Of a DNA stretch of 64,000 bases, positions 1-8,994 are shown piece by piece (the first letter of the stretch is position 1; each line of letters opens with the position of its first letter). The notes beneath the pieces were generated by a model. The model made no database searches. It had not been told where the DNA came from and worked only from the letters and a program-made list of their open reading frames with translations. The position numbers were made by a program, and so were the translations under genes. This DNA comes from Acuticoccus sp039189655 (GTDB taxonomy: Bacteria > Pseudomonadota > Alphaproteobacteria > Rhizobiales > Amorphaceae), in contig JBCCYN010000001.1 of assembly GCA_039189655.1 (NCBI GenBank), positions 1 through 64,000 of the forward strand. The letters run 5' to 3'.

Positions 1-1
1 C

Positions 2-130
2 GTCGACGCCCGCCTCATCAGTGCCGGGAAGCCGCACAAGGTGGCGCTCACGGCGCTGATGAGGAAGCTTCTTATCCTCGCCAACGCGCTCCTGCGCGAT
101 GGCCGAACATGGACCGAAAAGCTCACTTGA
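2..130 (+). pseudogene. IS110-family transposase, C-terminal end only
   Basis: The first 43 codons of the window read as the C-terminus of an IS110-type transposase, with a GKPHKVALTALMRKLL segment and a stop at 128-130. In this family the GKP-K-A-MRKLL block lies at the end of the transposase_20 domain. The 5' part is outside the window, so I cannot say whether the gene is intact. It differs in sequence from the second IS110-type gene at 445-1469, so it is a separate element. Confidence 0.75.
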
Positions 131-444
131 CCAAGACGGATAATCTAGACACTTGTCGATTCTAGGATAAGCCTGTGTGGATGCGCCCGTTCGCGCAAGG
201 TCGGCGTTTGACGAGTTGCTGTTGATCGGAAGCGGTCATGTGTCAGGCCTTTTCTTACGGCACTTCTCTATCCGCTGGCCGGTATGGTGATGCGAGGATC
301 GAGGCCCCATCTGAAACGCGAGTTCGACGGCTCTTGGCTCATCCCTGGTTCCCTTGATCCCGATCAATCCGATCGTTTGCCCCTACGCTTCTCGCCCTCC
401 TCGCACGCCCAACATACCGGCTGTTGGCCCTGTGCCGCTTGCGC
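131..444. other. Intergenic stretch between two IS110-type elements
   Basis: About 310 bases without a convincing gene. The short open frames here have no recognisable protein signal. The stretch probably holds the 3' end of the first IS110 element and the 3' flank of the second, but I could not place terminal repeats with confidence. Confidence 0.4.
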
Positions 445-1469
445 TCACATGGCCAGCGCCGGGATCCGGTAATCTTCTCCTTTTGTGATCATCGCCCAAA
501 GCCCCCGCGCCATCTTGTTCGCGAGGGCAACGGCGACCAGCATCTTGGGCTTTCGTGAAAGCATGCGGGCAAGCCAGCTTCCCTGGACCGGCGCTTTGCG
601 GGCGGCATGACGCACGACCGCCATCGCCCCAGTGATGAGGAGGCGCCGAATGTCGCGTTGCCCCATTTTCGAGATCCGGCCGAGATGCTGCTTGCCGCCT
701 GTCGAATGTTGACGGGGCACCAGTCCCAACCAGGCTGCGAAGTCGCGACCAGTTTGAAATGTGCTCATGTCTGGAGCGAAGGTCTCCACGGCGACGGCTG
801 TCACAGGGCCAACGCCCGGCATGGTCTGCAGCCTGCGTGTTGAGGCTGAGTGCAACGCCGCGCGGCGAATTCGACCGTCGAGATCGGCGACCTTCTGATC
901 CAATATCGCGATCTGTTCCAGAAGCAGGCGTGACAGTCCTCGCACTGTTTCGTTCATCTGGGTGACAGGGCAGTCGATAAGGCCGCAAAGACGATGAAAA
1001 CTGGCTCGCCCTTTGCAGACACGAGCCCATGCTCGGCGAGGTGACCACGAAGTGCATTGATCGTCTGGGTGCGCTGCCTGACCAGAAGATCCCGCGTGCG
1101 AAACAGCATTGCCCGCGCCTGCTGTTCCTCCTCCTTCACGGCCACATAGCGCATGGTCGGCCGCGCCGCAGCTTCCGCGATTGCCTCCGCGTCTGCCGCG
1201 TCGTTCTTGTGTCTCTTGACGAACGGTTTGACACAGATTGGCGGCAGAACGCGCACCTCATGACCCAAACGCTGGATCTCTCGACCCCAGAAATGGGCCG
1301 TCGCGCAAGCCTCCATGGCGACCACACATCTCGGCTGCTTCTCAAGGAAAGCAAGAACCTGCTTCCGGGCTAGCTTCTTCCGGAAAACAACAGAGCCATC
1401 GTGAGCTGCACCGTGGATCTGGAACACGTTCTTCGCAAGATCGATACCAATGATGGTTGCGTCTGACAT
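445..1469 (-). pseudogene. IS110-family transposase broken by a 1-nt frameshift
   Basis: The N-terminal half (frame from 1469) opens with IGIDLAKNVFQIHG and includes KNDAADAEAIAEA, the acidic catalytic region of the DEDD nuclease domain. The C-terminal half (frame ending at 445) has MPGVGPVTA, AAWLGLVPRQHSTGGK and LGRISKMGQ, the transposase_20 hallmarks. The two frames cannot be joined without a 1-nt change. Near 1003-1010 the expected continuation (Glu-Ala-Ser-Phe-His-Arg-Leu) is restored by adding one base, so a single-base deletion is the simplest explanation. The combined length of about 340 residues is normal for the family. Programmed frameshifting is not known for IS110 and there is no slippery run, so this is most likely a dead copy. 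Confidence 0.85.
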
Positions 1470-1576
1470 GGGGTTATTCCTTGGACGATGTTAACGGCCC
1501 GAGGTTGCTCGATCCGTAATGCCGCCGGGAAGGGGCATCCACCCCATCAGAAACCCTCCGTTACGAAATCACCTCA

Positions 1577-1633
1577 GATGTCCCATGGGCGCTGACCAAG
1601 CGTTGTGTCCGTCGTCAGATAATCTGGGACATC
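1577..1633. repeat. 9-bp inverted repeat between the two IS remnants
   Basis: GATGTCCCA at 1577-1585 and its exact complement TGGGACATC at 1625-1633 flank 39 bases between the IS110 and IS3 remnants. This could be an insertion-sequence end or a hairpin. The origin is uncertain. Confidence 0.35.
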
Positions 1634-1677
1634 GGAGAGCATGACGCTCGGGAGGGTCTGGCTCTTCCTTATAGAGG

Positions 1678-2445
1678 TTACGCGGCCTTCCTCATGTTGA
1701 GCAAGCGGCACTGGCGGATGGTGCGCTCTTTGATCTTCCGTCTGTTGTAGAGGATGGCTGGAGCTCGACCGAAGTAGGCGTCGGCCGGTGTGACGTTGCC
1801 GATGCTCTCGTGGACGCGGCAGTGATTGTAGTGGTCGACAAAATCACCAACGGCGGCCTCGAGCGCACCGGGCAGGTAGTGGTTCTCAAGCAGGATCCGC
1901 TCCTTCAGGGTTTGATGCCAGCGCTCGATCTTGCCCTCTCGTCTGCGGATGGTTGGGCGCACCGCGGACGTGGTCGATGCGCTGATCCTGGAGCCATCTG
2001 GCGAGGTCGCCGGCGATGTAAGATGAGCCTTTGTCGCTGAGCAGGCGCGGTCGGTGCAGCACGGTTGGCCGATCACAGCCGGAAGCGTCAGGGGCGAGCC
2101 GGAGCATGGCGGTGACGTCCTCGGCACGCATGTTCGTACACAGTTTCCAGGCGATGACATAGCGGCTGAAGTCATCGAGGACGGTGCTGAGATAGTACCA
2201 ACCCCAGCCGACGACCTTGAGGTAGGTGAAGTCGGTCTGCCAGAGCCGGTTCGGCGCGGTGGTCTTGTCGTGGAACTCGTCGGCGGCCTTGATCACCACG
2301 AACGCGGGGCTGGTGATCAGATCGTGAGCCTTGAGGATGCGCCACACGGAAGCCTCCGACACAAAAATGTCTTTTCGTGTCGGTGAACCGTACAGCGAGT
2401 TCGCGAGGAGAGAGCTCCGGTTCATCCAGGGCAAGGTCCACAACG
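1678..2445 (-). pseudogene. IS3-family transposase OrfB remnant, several frameshifts
   Basis: Three minus-strand frames together rebuild an IS3-type DDE integrase: ALDEPELSPRELAVRF (about 2440), then LWQTDFTYLKVVGWGWYY and STVLDDFSRYVIAWKL (first and second acidic regions), HRPRLLSDKGSSY, and finally FVDHYNHCRVHESIGN with TPADAYFGRAP near 1800. The frame changes around 2380 and again near 1940-1970. The DKGSSY motif has K where N is usual. A partner OrfA is not recognisable. The remnant sits directly downstream of the PKS gene that ends at 2836, so the island edge here was probably shaped by transposition. Confidence 0.85.
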
Positions 2446-2835
2446 GCCTACCGAACTTCATCCGAGCTCCGGTTCCAGACGCGGCCCGAATAGGTGCCGT
2501 ACTGGAACTTGATGCGCAGCGGCCCAAGACGGAACACATGCAACACGTCAACGACCTTATTGGCGTCAGTCGAGCGCCACTTAAGGATCGAACTGCCGTC
2601 CATGCACGGTGAACACTTCTCGTGTCGAGCGTTCTAAAACGTCAAATCGCGGCTCGTCATAAGTAGTTCGAAACCCAACTCAGTGAGATCAACGCGGCGC
2701 ACTGCTGACGGCGCTTCGACGGCTGCATCGTGGGCCGCAGCCATATCTCCACATGACACCATTGACCGCCAGTTCTTTGGATTGCTCACCGCGACTCACC
2801 TCTTTGCGCGCAAATTTTCGAATACGCCAGCGGCG
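2446..2835. other. Gap between IS3 remnant and PKS 3' end
   Basis: About 390 bases in which I recognise no gene. On the minus strand it follows the end of the terminal condensation-domain protein. No thioesterase, adenylation or carrier domain continues here in any frame I read, and no strong terminator hairpin was evident. Confidence 0.4.
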
Positions 2836-5800
2836 TCAGGTGCGCTCTCCGCGCGCCTTGTGCCGGGCGCTGTCGAACGGCCTCGCAATCGTGGCAATTG
2901 GTCCACGACTGTCTCCACACAACTCCGGCGGCATGAAATCAGGACGGTTTGGGCGCGGTTCCGGAAACAAGAGGTGGTCCGGTGCCGAAAGACCGGCGGT
3001 AAGAATTGTAAGATAACTATCCGCGAATTGCGCAACCCGATCGTCGTCGAACAAAGCCTCATGGGTTACGAAGCTGAGTCTCGCTCCATCATCGCGGCCC
3101 CAGACGATGAGAGCAAACTCTGCGGAGGACTGCATATCGGACATGCCGGCTCGCGACATTTCTAGGTCGCGGAACTCAGTCGTCTTTTCGCGAGGTTCCA
3201 CGTAGTTAAACAAGACCGTTGCATATGGTTTGGGGGCCGGTGTTGCTTGGCCGTCAGGAGCCGTGTGCACACGGTCGATCGGATACGCCTGATGTACGAG
3301 GCACAACTTCAGCATCTCCTGAGCGTCACGGGCTACACTTCGAAAAGTACTGTTGGCGGGAAGATGGAGGCGAAACGGTAGCGATGTCGCACATGACCCG
3401 ACGACCTTCGCGAGCCTCGGAACATTACGGTTCGCAGCGACTACTCCCAGGATACAGTCGCGCGTGTCGGTGTGCTGTGCGACAAAGATGGTAAGGGCGG
3501 TCAACATAGCCGCAGATACGGTGATGCCCTCGGTGCGCGTGTACAGTATGAGACGCGAGTGTTGATCGTCCCCTAGCGACACCGAGTGTTCCGCCGAAGA
3601 ACTTACGATCTCAGCTTTGCGTGGGCGGTCCGTGGGAAGTCGCGGTGCGTCCGGCGCGTCTTGCAAGACTTTGCGCCAGAATGAGCGATGGGTCTTGCCT
3701 TCCTCGCTGCTCTCTAGTTGGTTCTGCCATTCAGCAAAGTCACGGTACTGTGGTAGGTCGAGCGCTAGCGCAGAAGATCGCGCACTTGGGGCGGCGTCAT
3801 AAAGTAGCGCGAGTTCGTCGAGCAGCACACCGTACGACCACGCATCGACAACCATATGGTGGATCGCGAAAATAAGTACACAGAGATCATCCTCCAGCTT
3901 GACGGACACACAGCGCACGAGCGGAGCGCGCGCTAAATCAAACGGCTCACGGATGAGATCTTCTGCAACCCCGAACACCGCGGCGTCGCGCTGTTCAGGT
4001 GCTTCACCAGATACGTCGCGTCGGACCAGAGGCACAAAGGCGAAGGGTTCCACGACTTGAACCGGTTTACCCAGTTCTTGCACAAAAGCGCTGCGTAAGC
4101 TGTCATGCCTTTGCACCAGAGCATTTATGCTCACTTCGAGCGCCGGATAGTCGACTTTCCCGCGTAGGCGGATTGCCTGTCTGACGGTCAGGCGATTGCT
4201 GTTCGGCTGCCGTTGGGTCGTCTCCCAGTCTGCGCGCTGAGAAGCCGTGAGCGGATTGCGCACACGATCGTCTGCACGCCCTCGTACTGCTACATGCGAC
4301 ATCTCACCTGCTTGGCCGGTTAATTCCTTCGTAGCGGCGAGAGCGTGGGGCTCGCTCCGAAGGTCTCCGGACCCCGTGCTATGCGACTTGCCTTCTTCGA
4401 TCCGGCTTGAACGCTGTGAGGGCAGAAGATCGATAAGATATGCCGCCATCGACGCAACGGTCGTGCAGCTAAAGAGAGCTGCCGCGGTGACCGCGACGTC
4501 GAGGTCTACCTCAAGTCGCTGCGCGAGCATCATGACCATTATGGAGTCGAGCCCATACTCCATGAGATGTCGGTCGGTCTCAAGCTCGTCGGCGTCGGCG
4601 CGCAGAGTCTTCGCTAACACATGCTTCAAGTAAGCGATCAGCAAGGCGACGCGGCCGTCGTATGGCGCAGCTGCGAGGCCATCGAGCAGGAGCGCGACGA
4701 CAGGGTCGGTAGAGATTTCACCTCTGCCGTCTGCGATCTCCTCGACAAGAGGAGGTGCACTGAAGCCGTCAAGCTGCTGTAGCGGTCTCGTGTCGAATTG
4801 GCAGATCATGCGCTGTCCAACGTCCTCGACGATCGCGCGATCGAGCATTGCAATCGCGGAAGCCGGCGCCATGAAACTGATGCCGTGGGCCTCCTGCCGT
4901 GCGCGGTGGGCGGGCGGGATCCGTGCAGCCATCCCTATTCCGGCCCAAGGACCGAAATTGATGCTTTGGCCCGCAAGGCCGCGCGCACGACGGTCATGAA
5001 CCAGGGCGTCGAGATATGCGTTCGCGGCCGCGTAACTGCCTTGACCTGGTGGGCCGAGCAAAGCCGCTGCCGAGGAGCAGCACAGGAAGAGTTTTAGGTC
5101 GCGCCCACTGGTGAGCCTGTCGAGGTTCCGTGCGCCCCAAACCTTGGAGTGGAGGACGGCGCGGAAGCGCTGCCAGTTGAGCCGATGGAGCGCGCCGTCA
5201 TCCACCACGCCGGCTGCGTGGACGACGCCAGCAAGTGGCGGCATTTCAGCTTCAATCGCGTCGATCACCAACGACAAGCTATTCTCGTCGGCAATGTCGC
5301 AGGCGTAGGCTTCGACCCGGACCCCTTTTTTCGCAAGTGCCGCCATTTCGCCGCGCGAAGCATCGTCTGGGGCCCCACGCGAAATGAGGGCGAGTGCGCG
5401 TGCGCCCTTCCCCACTAGCCAGCGCGCGAGCGTCAGGCCCAGCTCACCCAGCCCACCTGCAACAAGATAAGTCCCCGTCAAACTCAGGGCGTCTCCCTCC
5501 TCCACTGAGGGAAGCTTTCGCTCCAGCTGGTCGGGGCACCGCATCAGGCGAGGCGAGTAGGCCTTTCCGTCACGAAGTGCGATCTCGTTGTCGCGCGTTT
5601 GTGCGGTGATGAGGTCGGCGAGGCCATGAAGGTTGGCGTGATCGTCGCCTTCAGGGTCAAGATCGACGAGGCGGCAGGACAGTGCGGGCTGCTCGCTCGC
5701 GATCACCCGGCCGAGACCCCAAAGGGTGGCTTGCGAGGCACACACCCGGTGCTTCGCCTCTCCGACAGCCTGGGCGCCACGCGTCACGAGAAAAAGCTCC

Positions 5801-8800
5801 GGCGCGTCTTTCGCCGCAGTATCGGCGAGGGCTTTTACGAGCCTCAGCGCGGATTGGCACAACAGTTCTTGTTGCAACTCATACGCAAGTGAATCGGGCG
5901 TGCGATCTTCGGACAGACCCCACATATGGACGACGCCGGCGAGGGGCCCGCGATCACGCGCGCAGTCCAACCCTCGGTCGATGACGTCCCAGTCATAGTG
6001 CGGAGCAAGCTCAGCGTCTTTTTTCTTCCCGATCGACGCAGGCTGCGGCGTCGTCACGACGAATTCATCGCCCGCGGCACAGAGCCTTTCGCCGAACGTC
6101 CTGACCTGAGCCTCGCTCTCTGCGAGCACGAGCCAGACGCCCCGCTTTCGCAGGCGTTCTGGCGAGAACGGTCCTAGGGGCCGCCACACCAATTCGAACG
6201 CGAGATCCTTCCCGCCAGACGTCGCATTCACGGCAACGGTCGACTGCTGGGAAACGGGCACATCAGAATGCCGGTCGGCCACGTCGATCCACGATCGCTT
6301 GCGCTCGAACGGATAGGTCGGCAGCGCGACTTTGGCCGGCGCGAATGGAGAAAAAACGCTTCGCCAGTTCAAATCTACGCCCCGCTCGTAGAGCGCGGCC
6401 ACTCCATCCATGATCTGGCGCGTATCGGCGCGCTCCTGGTCCAGTGCGCGAACCCATAAACCCTCAGAGAGGGTCTGCCTGCCGAGGCTGGACAAAGAGC
6501 CGGAGAGGCTGAGGTCCACGAAGACGTTGCACCTGATTGCGGCGAGCGCCTTCAACCCCTGCGAAAACAGCACCGGCTCGCGCAGATGACGACGCCAGTG
6601 CGCTGCATCGATCGAGCGGTGCAGCGCACCGGTTGTTGTCGAAACCAGCGCCAACTGTGGCGTTTCGAAACGAAAGTCCCGCGCTGTTTTTTCAAAGGGA
6701 TCGAGAACGTCGTCCATCAGAGCGGTGTGGGAAGCGTACGGGATGGGCAGTCTGCGCGCGGGTAAACCCGAGGCATTTAACGCTTCAATGGCAGCGTCGA
6801 TTTCGGCGCACGATCCGGCAACGATCGTGCTCTGCGGCCCGTTGATCGCGGCAACCGAAAGCACGAATGACGTGCAGTGGAGCCAGTCCTCAACGTCGCG
6901 CGATGCGGCAAGGACCGTCGCCATCGCACCGGTTTCAGCAATCTGTGACGTCATGCGGCTGCGCGCGGCAACGAGGGCGAGCGCGTCCGGAAGCGATATC
7001 ACACCAGCAATGGTGGCGGCGACGTACTCCCCTAAGCTCTGCCCCATTACCGCGTTCGGGCGCACATCGAAGCCGATAAACAAGCGAGCGAGTGCATACT
7101 GAAGCGAGAAGACGACCTCTTGCAGATGGCCCGATTGATCGAGCGTGTCTGACCGACCGCTGGCCCAAGCCCGTTCCAGGATGTCGAGAAGCGGGACTTC
7201 GCACTGCTCCCGCAGGAACTGGTCACAAATCTCAAGGTCTCGGCGGAACGGGCGCGAGTTCTTGAAAAGCTCGCGCGCCACAGTCGGATAATGGTCGCCC
7301 TGTCCTCCGAAAAGAAAAGCTATTTTCGCCCGACCGGCGGGTGGGGGCGCTTCGGATCGCGCGCGAACGGCGGCCGTCTGAGCGAGGCGGCCGAGATCTG
7401 AGTCGCCATCGCAAACCAAGGCAATCCGATGGGAATGGTGGTGCCGCCCGGTCGCCGCACTGAAAGCAACGTCCAAAATAGAGGACGACGTCTCTGCAGC
7501 GAAATCCTTATAGCGAGCCGTGAGCGACTGAAGAGCCGTACGCGTCTTCGCAGTGATCGTCAGAACGGCAACCCGCGGTTTGTCGAAGCGCGGCACATCC
7601 ATTGGTGCAGCTTCTTCGAGTACGGCATGGGCGATCGTGCCTCCGAAGCCGAAGGAGCTTAGACCAGCGCGCCGGGGCCGGAGCTCCGACGGCCATTGCG
7701 TCGGCGATTGCGGAATGGTGATACGGCTGTGGGCAAGGTCGATGCTGGGATTGAGCGTCTTGAAGTGCACCAGCGGCGGGACAAGCCGTTTGCGCAGTAC
7801 GAGCACGACCTTGATGAGCGCGGCAACGCCGGCTGCCGCTTCAAGGTGCCCAAGGTTTGCCTTCACCGAGGACACAAACAGCGGACGCTTGCCCTCATCC
7901 CATCCGAACACGGCCTTTAGTGCATTCATCTCGATGGGATCACCGAGCGCAGTGCCCGAGCCGTGTGCCTCGATAACGTCCACCTCATCGGGCAGAACAC
8001 CGGCATTGGCCTGCGCTGCCGTGATGAGATTGGCCTGCGCATCGCCATTTGGGACCGTGAGACCAGCGCTGTGGCCGTCGTGCATGACGGCTGAGCCGCG
8101 GACGACGGCGAGCACCCTGTCACCGTCGGCACGCGCGTCAGCGAGCCGCTTCAACACCACAACACCGCACCCTTCGCTGCGCACATATCCGTCCGCCGCG
8201 GCGTCAAAAGACTTGCAGCGCCCGTCCGGGGCCATCATCCGCGCTTTCGACAGCGAGATGCTGGCGAAGGGGTTCAAGATAATGTTGACACCGCCAGCCA
8301 ACGCTGCGTCGCACTCGCGATTGCGCAGCGACTGCACAGCGAGATGAAGCGCAACCAACGAAGATGAGCAGGCTGTGTCGAGCGTCAGGCTGGGGCCAGT
8401 GAGCCCGAGCGCGTGGGAGATCCGCCCCGCTGCGAGGGCAAAGCTGTTGCCGGTCGCCATATACGCGTCGGTCTGTTCGAGCGGCAGTCGGCTAAGATGT
8501 TGTAGGTAGTCCGCTGTGGAAAGGCCCATGAAGACGCCAGTCCGATGAACGCCCGGCTCGCCCGGGGCCAAGCCGGCGTCTTCGAGCGCTTCGTGGGCGA
8601 CCTCAAGAAGCACCTTGTGCTGCGGGTCGATTGCGTCGGCTTCCCGTGCGCTGATTCCGAAGAACCCGGCGTCGAACCGGTCCACATCCGGAAGGAAGCC
8701 GCCCCAGACAGTGGACAGCGTCCCGGCTGCATCGGGGTCCGGGTCGAAGTATGCATCGACATCGAAGCGGTCCGGAGGCACCCTTGTGATCGCGTCGCCC

Positions 8801-8994
8801 CCGCTATGCAGAAGCTCCCAATAGCTTTCCGCGTCGGTGACGCCACCGGGTAACCGGCAGCTCAACCCGACGATCGCGATCGGTTCCCGCGCGCGTGCCT
8901 CAGCGTCGGCCAGACGCGTTTCGAGCTCCTCAATCGCGAGAAGAGCCTTCTTGGTGGCCGAGAGCTCCGGCGCAGGGGTCGAGCCGTTCGTCAT
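2836..8994 (-). CDS. Type I PKS-NRPS hybrid: KS-AT-KR-ACP-C
   Basis: A 2052-residue multienzyme. A short N-terminal helix (about 12-36) resembles a docking coil. The ketosynthase (37-462) has Cys209 in DTACSSS, His344 in EAHGSGT and His383 in NLGHLEAAAG. The acyltransferase (556-850) has Ser653 in GQSLGE, with Gln where His is usual, and YASH at 753-756. The ketoreductase (about 930-1400) has the nucleotide loop VAGGLGELG (about 1178), Ser1307/1308, Tyr1321 and Asn1325; VVDDGAL at 1263-1269 is the B-type signature. The ACP has Ser1484 in GLDSI. The condensation domain (about 1578-2000) has HHMVVDA at 1712-1718. No DH, ER, adenylation or thioesterase domain is present, so release presumably runs through the terminal C domain. 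The start overlaps the upstream PKS stop by four bases (ATGA), implying translational coupling. Confidence 0.93.
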   Translation of the reverse strand: MTNGSTPAPELSATKKALLAIEELETRLADAEARAREPIAIVGLSCRLPGGVTDAESYWELLHSGGDAITRVPPDRFDVDAYFDPDPDAAGTLSTVWGGFLPDVDRFDAGFFGISAREADAIDPQHKVLLEVAHEALEDAGLAPGEPGVHRTGVFMGLSTADYLQHLSRLPLEQTDAYMATGNSFALAAGRISHALGLTGPSLTLDTACSSSLVALHLAVQSLRNRECDAALAGGVNIILNPFASISLSKARMMAPDGRCKSFDAAADGYVRSEGCGVVVLKRLADARADGDRVLAVVRGSAVMHDGHSAGLTVPNGDAQANLITAAQANAGVLPDEVDVIEAHGSGTALGDPIEMNALKAVFGWDEGKRPLFVSSVKANLGHLEAAAGVAALIKVVLVLRKRLVPPLVHFKTLNPSIDLAHSRITIPQSPTQWPSELRPRRAGLSSFGFGGTIAHAVLEEAAPMDVPRFDKPRVAVLTITAKTRTALQSLTARYKDFAAETSSSILDVAFSAATGRHHHSHRIALVCDGDSDLGRLAQTAAVRARSEAPPPAGRAKIAFLFGGQGDHYPTVARELFKNSRPFRRDLEICDQFLREQCEVPLLDILERAWASGRSDTLDQSGHLQEVVFSLQYALARLFIGFDVRPNAVMGQSLGEYVAATIAGVISLPDALALVAARSRMTSQIAETGAMATVLAASRDVEDWLHCTSFVLSVAAINGPQSTIVAGSCAEIDAAIEALNASGLPARRLPIPYASHTALMDDVLDPFEKTARDFRFETPQLALVSTTTGALHRSIDAAHWRRHLREPVLFSQGLKALAAIRCNVFVDLSLSGSLSSLGRQTLSEGLWVRALDQERADTRQIMDGVAALYERGVDLNWRSVFSPFAPAKVALPTYPFERKRSWIDVADRHSDVPVSQQSTVAVNATSGGKDLAFELVWRPLGPFSPERLRKRGVWLVLAESEAQVRTFGERLCAAGDEFVVTTPQPASIGKKKDAELAPHYDWDVIDRGLDCARDRGPLAGVVHMWGLSEDRTPDSLAYELQQELLCQSALRLVKALADTAAKDAPELFLVTRGAQAVGEAKHRVCASQATLWGLGRVIASEQPALSCRLVDLDPEGDDHANLHGLADLITAQTRDNEIALRDGKAYSPRLMRCPDQLERKLPSVEEGDALSLTGTYLVAGGLGELGLTLARWLVGKGARALALISRGAPDDASRGEMAALAKKGVRVEAYACDIADENSLSLVIDAIEAEMPPLAGVVHAAGVVDDGALHRLNWQRFRAVLHSKVWGARNLDRLTSGRDLKLFLCCSSAAALLGPPGQGSYAAANAYLDALVHDRRARGLAGQSINFGPWAGIGMAARIPPAHRARQEAHGISFMAPASAIAMLDRAIVEDVGQRMICQFDTRPLQQLDGFSAPPLVEEIADGRGEISTDPVVALLLDGLAAAPYDGRVALLIAYLKHVLAKTLRADADELETDRHLMEYGLDSIMVMMLAQRLEVDLDVAVTAAALFSCTTVASMAAYLIDLLPSQRSSRIEEGKSHSTGSGDLRSEPHALAATKELTGQAGEMSHVAVRGRADDRVRNPLTASQRADWETTQRQPNSNRLTVRQAIRLRGKVDYPALEVSINALVQRHDSLRSAFVQELGKPVQVVEPFAFVPLVRRDVSGEAPEQRDAAVFGVAEDLIREPFDLARAPLVRCVSVKLEDDLCVLIFAIHHMVVDAWSYGVLLDELALLYDAAPSARSSALALDLPQYRDFAEWQNQLESSEEGKTHRSFWRKVLQDAPDAPRLPTDRPRKAEIVSSSAEHSVSLGDDQHSRLILYTRTEGITVSAAMLTALTIFVAQHTDTRDCILGVVAANRNVPRLAKVVGSCATSLPFRLHLPANSTFRSVARDAQEMLKLCLVHQAYPIDRVHTAPDGQATPAPKPYATVLFNYVEPREKTTEFRDLEMSRAGMSDMQSSAEFALIVWGRDDGARLSFVTHEALFDDDRVAQFADSYLTILTAGLSAPDHLLFPEPRPNRPDFMPPELCGDSRGPIATIARPFDSARHKARGERT

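Noticed and set aside
383..1057. 224-residue minus-strand open frame
   Set aside because: Overlaps the IS110 transposase in another frame; the transposase frames carry the real motifs.
7553..8347. 264-residue plus-strand open frame
   Set aside because: Antisense to the ketosynthase of the second PKS; Ser/Ala/Thr-rich with no motif.
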